From assembly GCF_028767125.1 (NCBI RefSeq), contig NZ_JAKCWP010000006.1, forward strand, positions 1-64,000: 64,000 nt of DNA, written 5' to 3'. Origin of the DNA: Chelativorans sp. YIM 93263. GTDB lineage: Bacteria > Pseudomonadota > Alphaproteobacteria > Rhizobiales > Rhizobiaceae. The notes beneath the pieces are model-generated. The model was not told the origin of the DNA, ran no database searches, and saw only the letters and a program-made list of their open reading frames with translations. The translations under genes and the position numbers were made by a program. Below, piece by piece: positions 60,165 to 64,000 of the stretch (the first letter of the stretch is position 1; the number at the start of each line of letters is the position of its first letter).

Positions 60165-61139
60165 CTACGCCGAAATATCCACCACGCCGCAGTCGCCGGT
60201 TTCCGTGCCGAATGCAAGGCGGCGGCCCTCTTTGTCCCAGCTCGCGGCGGTGATGGCGCCCTTGCCGGGTCGGCGCAGGAGCACCTCCTTCTGGTCGGCC
60301 AGGCGCGCGGCCAGGATCATGCCGTCGGCATAGCCGATCGCCACGATATCTTCGCCCGGATGACAGCAGACCTGCGTCACCATCGTGTCGCCGCGCGTGC
60401 CGAGCTCGAGCGGGGCCCTGCCCATCGGCCCGTCTCTGCCCTGAAAGGGCCAGACGATGGCCGCCGGCGCGCCGGATGTGGCGAGCCATTTGCCCTTCCT
60501 GCTCCACGAGAAGCTCTTCACCTTGGCCGGATAACCCGCCATGCGCATGTGCTTGCCGTCGGCCAGCTTCCAGCCGTGCAGGGCGTTTTCCTGCATTGTG
60601 GTGACCAGGAAATTGCCGTCCGGCGAAAAGGTGATGCCCGTGTGTGCACCCGCCCATTCAAGCTCGGCCGGCTTGCCTTCGGTCGCCGCGAAATGCAGCG
60701 TGGCGCCGTTGTAGCGCGCAACGCCAAGGCGCAGACCCTTCGGCGCGAAGGCAAGGCCCTCCACACTGCGGGGATGCTGGAACTCGCGCACCCTGCCGTC
60801 GCGAAGCCGAACATAGGCAATGCGCCCGGTGGCGAACGCCACCGCGTCCTGCGGGCCGGCGGCAACGCTCGTCATCCATTTGCGGCCGATCTCCGCAATT
60901 GCCTCGCTGGCGCCGTCCCGCGACAGCAGCATGACCTTGCCGTCCTCTCCGCCCGTCAGGAGCCGGGCATTGTCCCGCGTGGGAACCGCACAAAGCAGCC
61001 CGTCATGCAGCTCCGCCCATCTGTGGCCATTGTCGAGGCGGTGGACCACGCCATCAGCCAGCGCGAAAAGGGGAACATTCTCGAGCCAGGCAGCGGCAAC
61101 GCAATGGCCTTCCAGGTCGAGCGGCGCGACAGTGGGCAT
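60165..61139 (-). CDS. WD40 repeat protein
   Basis: 324 aa without signal peptide or membrane segment. Repeated WD40-like units with GxW/LxxG phrases run through the chain, for example LLTGGEDGKVMLLSRDG (about residues 65-81), LAFAPKGLRLGVARYNGATL (about 135-154), GITFSPDGNFLVTTMQENAL HG (about 170-190) and ITAASWDKEGRRLAFGTETG near the end. A single beta-propeller of about seven blades fits the length. TGAGGAACC precedes ATG MPTVAPLDL; the frame goes 27 codons further upstream. In Rhizobiales such a gene is often found near a CobW GTPase gene; here cobW lies 8 kb away. Function unknown, likely a scaffold. Confidence 0.85.
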   Translation of the reverse strand: MPTVAPLDLEGHCVAAAWLENVPLFALADGVVHRLDNGHRWAELHDGLLCAVPTRDNARLLTGGEDGKVMLLSRDGASEAIAEIGRKWMTSVAAGPQDAVAFATGRIAYVRLRDGRVREFQHPRSVEGLAFAPKGLRLGVARYNGATLHFAATEGKPAELEWAGAHTGITFSPDGNFLVTTMQENALHGWKLADGKHMRMAGYPAKVKSFSWSRKGKWLATSGAPAAIVWPFQGRDGPMGRAPLELGTRGDTMVTQVCCHPGEDIVAIGYADGMILAARLADQKEVLLRRPGKGAITAASWDKEGRRLAFGTETGDCGVVDISA

Positions 61140-61373
61140 CGGTTCCTCAATGCAAACGATTCGAACAACGGGACCCGTTTTACGCGAAGAGCGACATCTT
61201 GCCAGCCCCTTCCGAAGCACAGGGCCGGACCGGGTCTGGGTGCATACCCAGAGGGTAGTACCAAAAGCGATAGCTACCGGTCCGACCGATCAATAGCGAT
61301 CTCCCTGAGATAAGCACGAGCCTCGGGCCAAAAACTCTTGGACCGCTGCCCGGATAATGTCATAAGCGCAGCC

Positions 61374-61384
61374 TAAACAGTTTA
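61374..61384. promoter_or_regulatory. Possible operator TAAACAGTTTA upstream of the LacI-type gene
   Basis: An 11-bp perfect dyad with a central A, 11 bases before the start codon of the LacI family gene. LacI sites usually have a central CG, so this is an atypical candidate for autoregulation. Confidence 0.35.
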
Positions 61385-61394
61385 AAGATTGGCC

Positions 61395-62441
61395 ATGGCC
61401 GGGAGGGGCACGCTGGCGCAGAAGATCAAGCTATCGACGATTGCCGATGCTCTTGGCGTGTCCACGGCCACCGTTTCGCTGGCACTGAGAGACAGTCCGC
61501 TGGTTGCCGATGCCACCCGGCAGCGCATCAAGGAGCATGCGCGGACGATCGGCTATATATACAACCGCCGCGCGGCGAGCCTGCGTACCTCCCGTTCCGG
61601 CATCGTCGGGGTGGTGGTCCACGACATCATGAACCCGTTCTTCGCCGAGATTCTGCGCTCGATCGAAAGAGAGCTCGACCGTTCGCAACAGACTTTTCTC
61701 CTGTCGAACCATTACGACCAGCTCGAAAAACAGCGCACTTTTATCGATACCCTCCTTCAGCTCGGAGCTGATGGCATCATCATGTCGCCCGCCATCGGCA
61801 CGCCGGCCGAGGACATTCGCCTGGTCGAGGAAAACGGTCTGCCTGCCGTGCTCATCGCACGCTCGGTGGAAAGCGCGCGCGTGCCGGTCTTCCGCGGTGA
61901 CGACGCCTATGGCATTGGCCTTGCGACCGACCATCTGGTTTCCCTCGGCCATCGCCGCATCGCCATGATCGGCGGCACGGACCATACCTCGACAGGCCGC
62001 GACCGCTATCGCGGCTACGTGGCGGCGATGGAAAGGGCCGGCCTTGGGGCAAAGCCGGACTGGCGCTTTCCCGGCCCGCGCACGAAACAGGCCGGTTTCG
62101 ACATGACCGAGGCCTTCCTGTCGCATGAAGACAGGCTGACGGCGGCTGTCTGCTGGAACGATCTGGTGGCCATCGGCCTGATGAACGGCCTGGCGCGCGC
62201 CGGCCTGACACCGGGCGTGGACATATCCGTCACCGGCTATGACGATCTCGAGGAAGCGGCGATCGCCACCCCCGCGCTCACCACCGTCTGGAACGGCCAG
62301 CGCGATGTCGGCCAACGCGCCGCGCGCGTGCTGCTGGACCGGCTGAACGGGGCCGAGATCGACCCCGTTCAGGAACTCATAAAGCCGGAATTGCGTGTGC
62401 GTCAGTCAACGACCGAACTCGTCGAGCAAAAGCATCGGTAG
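61395..62441 (+). CDS. LacI family transcriptional regulator
   Basis: 348 aa. The N-terminal helix-turn-helix and hinge are typical: KLSTIADALGVSTATVSLAL (about residues 12-31), then YIYNRRAASLRTSRSG (about 54-69). The periplasmic-binding-protein-like sensor follows (VGVVVHDIMNPFFAEILRSI, about 72-91; GADGIIMSPA; HLVSLGHRRIAMIGG; VDISVTGYDDLEEAAIATPA). A TTG two codons upstream is an alternative start; no strong ribosome binding site is visible. It stands alone with a convergent LysR gene five bases on, so its target is not adjacent. A sugar ligand is expected from the family. Confidence 0.92.
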   Translation: MAGRGTLAQKIKLSTIADALGVSTATVSLALRDSPLVADATRQRIKEHARTIGYIYNRRAASLRTSRSGIVGVVVHDIMNPFFAEILRSIERELDRSQQTFLLSNHYDQLEKQRTFIDTLLQLGADGIIMSPAIGTPAEDIRLVEENGLPAVLIARSVESARVPVFRGDDAYGIGLATDHLVSLGHRRIAMIGGTDHTSTGRDRYRGYVAAMERAGLGAKPDWRFPGPRTKQAGFDMTEAFLSHEDRLTAAVCWNDLVAIGLMNGLARAGLTPGVDISVTGYDDLEEAAIATPALTTVWNGQRDVGQRAARVLLDRLNGAEIDPVQELIKPELRVRQSTTELVEQKHR

Positions 62442-62446
62442 GCCGG

Positions 62447-63346
62447 TCAGCGCCTACCGGTGTCGAATTGCACCTCGGCGACCGGTACTGAAGGGGCGGG
62501 CTTTGGCATGTCCTCTTTCAGAAGCTCGAAAACGTCCAGCGCCGTTCGCAGACTGAAACGCTGCTCGTTGATGAACAGTCCGTAGCGAATTTTCAACTGT
62601 CCGGGCAGAACCTGCGTGCAATTCTTGAGGCTGTCGCGGACATACGCAGGCAGCGGCGAAGACGCGATGCCGCTCGAGACGAGCCGGATGGCCGACATGA
62701 TATCATCCACCTCTCCAACGATGTCGTAGCTGACCTCGTGCTGACGCAGCCACTCACGCGAAGCAGCGCCGAGAGGCGAACTGGGAGAGGCGAGGACCAC
62801 CGGCAGCCCCTGTCCTTCGTAGCTCGTATCATCCTGAAACTGCCTGTCGCCAATCCACTTAAGCGAGAACTCCGTCACCAGGTCCGGCGCGATCTCTGAA
62901 GGGTGAAGGGCGCGGAAAATGGCGTCGAGCTCGCCTTGCTCGTACAGATCCTGAAGTTTACGCGACTCGGTAATCTTCCAACTCAGATTGTTTTTCAGAC
63001 TGCCCAACCGCTCGGTGCGCTCCACCAGAAGCGGTGTGGAATAGGTGCACACACCCACCTTCAGCTTCGAGGCGTTCCTCTCATAGGAAACGGTTTTCAG
63101 CCGCCGCTCCAACTCCAGCATCTGGCGGATAAGCCGTGAAATCTCCTCCTTGATGATGATCTTGTTGCCGACCTTCTTGATCAGCGAGGTGCCGATGGCC
63201 CGTTCCAGCCGGCTGAGATGCATGCTGATGGCGGGCTGGCTGATCCCCAGCTTCATAGCCGCTCCTGTAAGGCTCCTGGTTTCTATAACAGCGTCGGCCG
63301 CCCTCAATGTCGCGAAAGACAATCCGTCCTGTTTCTGGCCGTTCAT
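62447..63346 (-). CDS. LysR family transcriptional regulator
   Basis: 299 aa from ATG MNGQKQDGLSFATLRAADAV, with GGAGAAGG upstream; the frame runs 38 codons further without family sequence. Helix-turn-helix: SLTGAAMKLGISQPAISMHLSRLERAIG (about residues 25-52), followed by a variant linker (SLIKKVGNKIIIKEE) and a ligand domain (about 95-290). The lysine-rich start of the linker helix and the IGTSLIKKVG phrase differ from the common LFxR motif, so it is a diverged LysR protein. The 561 bases upstream are noncoding and AT-rich; the control target is unknown. Confidence 0.9.
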   Translation of the reverse strand: MNGQKQDGLSFATLRAADAVIETRSLTGAAMKLGISQPAISMHLSRLERAIGTSLIKKVGNKIIIKEEISRLIRQMLELERRLKTVSYERNASKLKVGVCTYSTPLLVERTERLGSLKNNLSWKITESRKLQDLYEQGELDAIFRALHPSEIAPDLVTEFSLKWIGDRQFQDDTSYEGQGLPVVLASPSSPLGAASREWLRQHEVSYDIVGEVDDIMSAIRLVSSGIASSPLPAYVRDSLKNCTQVLPGQLKIRYGLFINEQRFSLRTALDVFELLKEDMPKPAPSVPVAEVQFDTGRR

Positions 63347-63907
63347 TGCGCGCCTTCTCCGATATGTTTCGGGGAAAAACCCCGGTTGCATTGCTTGTTC
63401 GATACGCACTTGACACTCCCACTTGGCGCCGTCGGGCACAGACCTCCCCTGCCCAGGCAAGCCACACTCATCCGGGTTGGAAAACGCCAGCGATTTTCGT
63501 CATTTCGGCAAACGGTGCCTTGCCCCCCGAAAGGGAGTGCGGCAGCGAAGGCTGTCTGCCTGGAGATATGGTCGCCTTACCGACCACTGCAGGACCTGCG
63601 GTCAATACAAACGCGAACGCCGGATAAGCCCTTGGTGTATTGTCGCCGAGCCTCCCCTCTTGTTTTCAAACACCATAGACCCTCGTGTTTAACGTATAAG
63701 TTGTATAAAAACAACCATTGCAAACATATATGTAATATACGGTTGTATACGTATAACCATTTGCTGTATCGATTTGATTAAAACAGAATTTAATGCCGCG
63801 TAAACACTTTAAAGCGCACGCAGGAGAGCGTTCCAGCCGCGGGGCGCCGGTACAACCGGAACGTTTGGTTTACAAACGGTTACTGATTAAGGAAAAATGA
63901 TTCGCGT
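63347..63907. other. 561-base intergenic region with AT-rich core and inverted repeats
   Basis: No gene was recognised. Bases about 63690-63800 are markedly AT-rich against a GC-rich genome (TGTATAAAAACAACC, CATATATGTAATATAC). It contains a near-palindrome GGTTGTATACGTATAACC at 63741-63758, a distant inverted pair CAACC / GGTTG, and a perfect dyad CGTTTG-gttta-CAAACG at 63862-63878. Such features fit promoters and regulator sites for the LysR gene, or a region gained from elsewhere. Short open frames in 63300-63780 have no family-like sequence. Confidence 0.55.
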
Positions 63908-64000
63908 TCAGTGCACGCGGTTCGCGCAATGCTCATGATCGGCCAGAATCTGGATCACCCGGCACTCACAAACCTTGCCATGGTCGCACTCGTCCACCAT
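63908..64000 (-). CDS. C-terminal fragment of a protein, possibly a MerR-type regulator (cut by window edge)
   Basis: The minus-strand frame entering at the right edge ends at 63908; the visible 30 residues read MVDECDHGKVCECRVIQILA then DHEHCANRVH. A helix followed by cysteines in the order C-x5-C-x-C, then VIxxLADHxxC, resembles the C-terminus of some MerR-family metal regulators. The ATG at the very edge may be internal to a longer gene. Identification is tentative because most of the gene is outside the window. Confidence 0.35.
   Translation of the reverse strand: MVDECDHGKVCECRVIQILADHEHCANRVH

Noticed and set aside
1-64000. CRISPR array, tRNA or rRNA genes, prophage or integrase
   Set aside because: No regularly spaced direct repeats, no cloverleaf with the TTCGANTC loop in gaps, no rRNA core strings and no integrase or phage structural motifs were seen on either strand.

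Overview
The window is a GC-rich chromosomal segment from an alphaproteobacterium, most likely a member of the Hyphomicrobiales (Rhizobiales), Phyllobacteriaceae-like (Mesorhizobium, Nitratireductor and relatives). This rests on gene content and order: an aa3-type cytochrome oxidase subunit IV gene beside a split transhydrogenase, an N-acyl amino acid synthase of the FeeM type, a DUF1127-like gene divergent from a GcvA-like regulator, and palindromic intergenic repeats typical of this order. It is an inference from reading; no database was searched. No rRNA, tRNA, CRISPR array, intact insertion sequence or prophage gene was seen.

Layout. 1-1736 (minus): start of pntAB, pntAA and the small oxidase subunit. 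1848-10179 (minus): a branched-chain/hydrophobic substrate ABC importer (two ATPases, two permeases, binding protein) with an acyl-CoA ligase, a 47-residue DUF3096 membrane protein and a Crp/Fnr regulator. 10269-13506 (minus): a FeeM-like acyl transferase and a membrane GGDEF-EAL protein. 13614-20753: indolepyruvate ferredoxin oxidoreductase, TRAP permeases, and a convergent TAT-type TRAP binding protein. 20961-26403: a glutamine-amidotransferase-like hydrolase, a small exported protein, a 2-hydroxyacid dehydrogenase and xylBA. 26626-31967: a GntR regulator divergent from a TRAP transporter and a UxaA/GarD dehydratase (sugar acid use). 32184-35710: recQ, a DUF1127-like gene and a LysR regulator. 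35713-39418: an IclR regulator and pcaIJF, with pcaJ frameshifted in a run of eight G. 39805-41558: a complete LuxR/LuxI quorum-sensing pair, a small gene behind luxI and a clear terminator. 41719-57236: a purine degradation region. 57576-64000: glycerate 2-kinase, UdgX, a noncoding region able to fold strongly, a WD40 protein, LacI and LysR regulators, and an AT-rich spacer.

How the genes fit together. The purine block covers guanine to xanthine (guaD), xanthine to urate (xdhAB with xdhC), urate to 5-hydroxyisourate (membrane PuuD with a cytochrome c domain), then uraH, uraD and puuE (the last two fused) to allantoate, and the later steps allE and allA to glyoxylate and urea. Allantoate amidohydrolase and the glyoxylate carboligase branch are not in the window. 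Glycerate 2-kinase and a hydroxypyruvate/glyoxylate reductase-like enzyme could take up carbon from glyoxylate. pcaIJF would finish the beta-ketoadipate route, but pcaJ as written cannot make a full protein. The remaining modules are mostly transporter-plus-enzyme-plus-regulator units, typical of a heterotroph that takes up many dilute carboxylic acids.

The points most worth a second look are the pcaJ homopolymer frameshift, the LuxI/LuxR locus with its small downstream gene and two inverted repeats, the foldable noncoding region at 59764-60035, the ABC importer fused in operon with an acyl-CoA ligase and DUF3096 protein, and two copies of a MITE-like element at 26452 and 57334.
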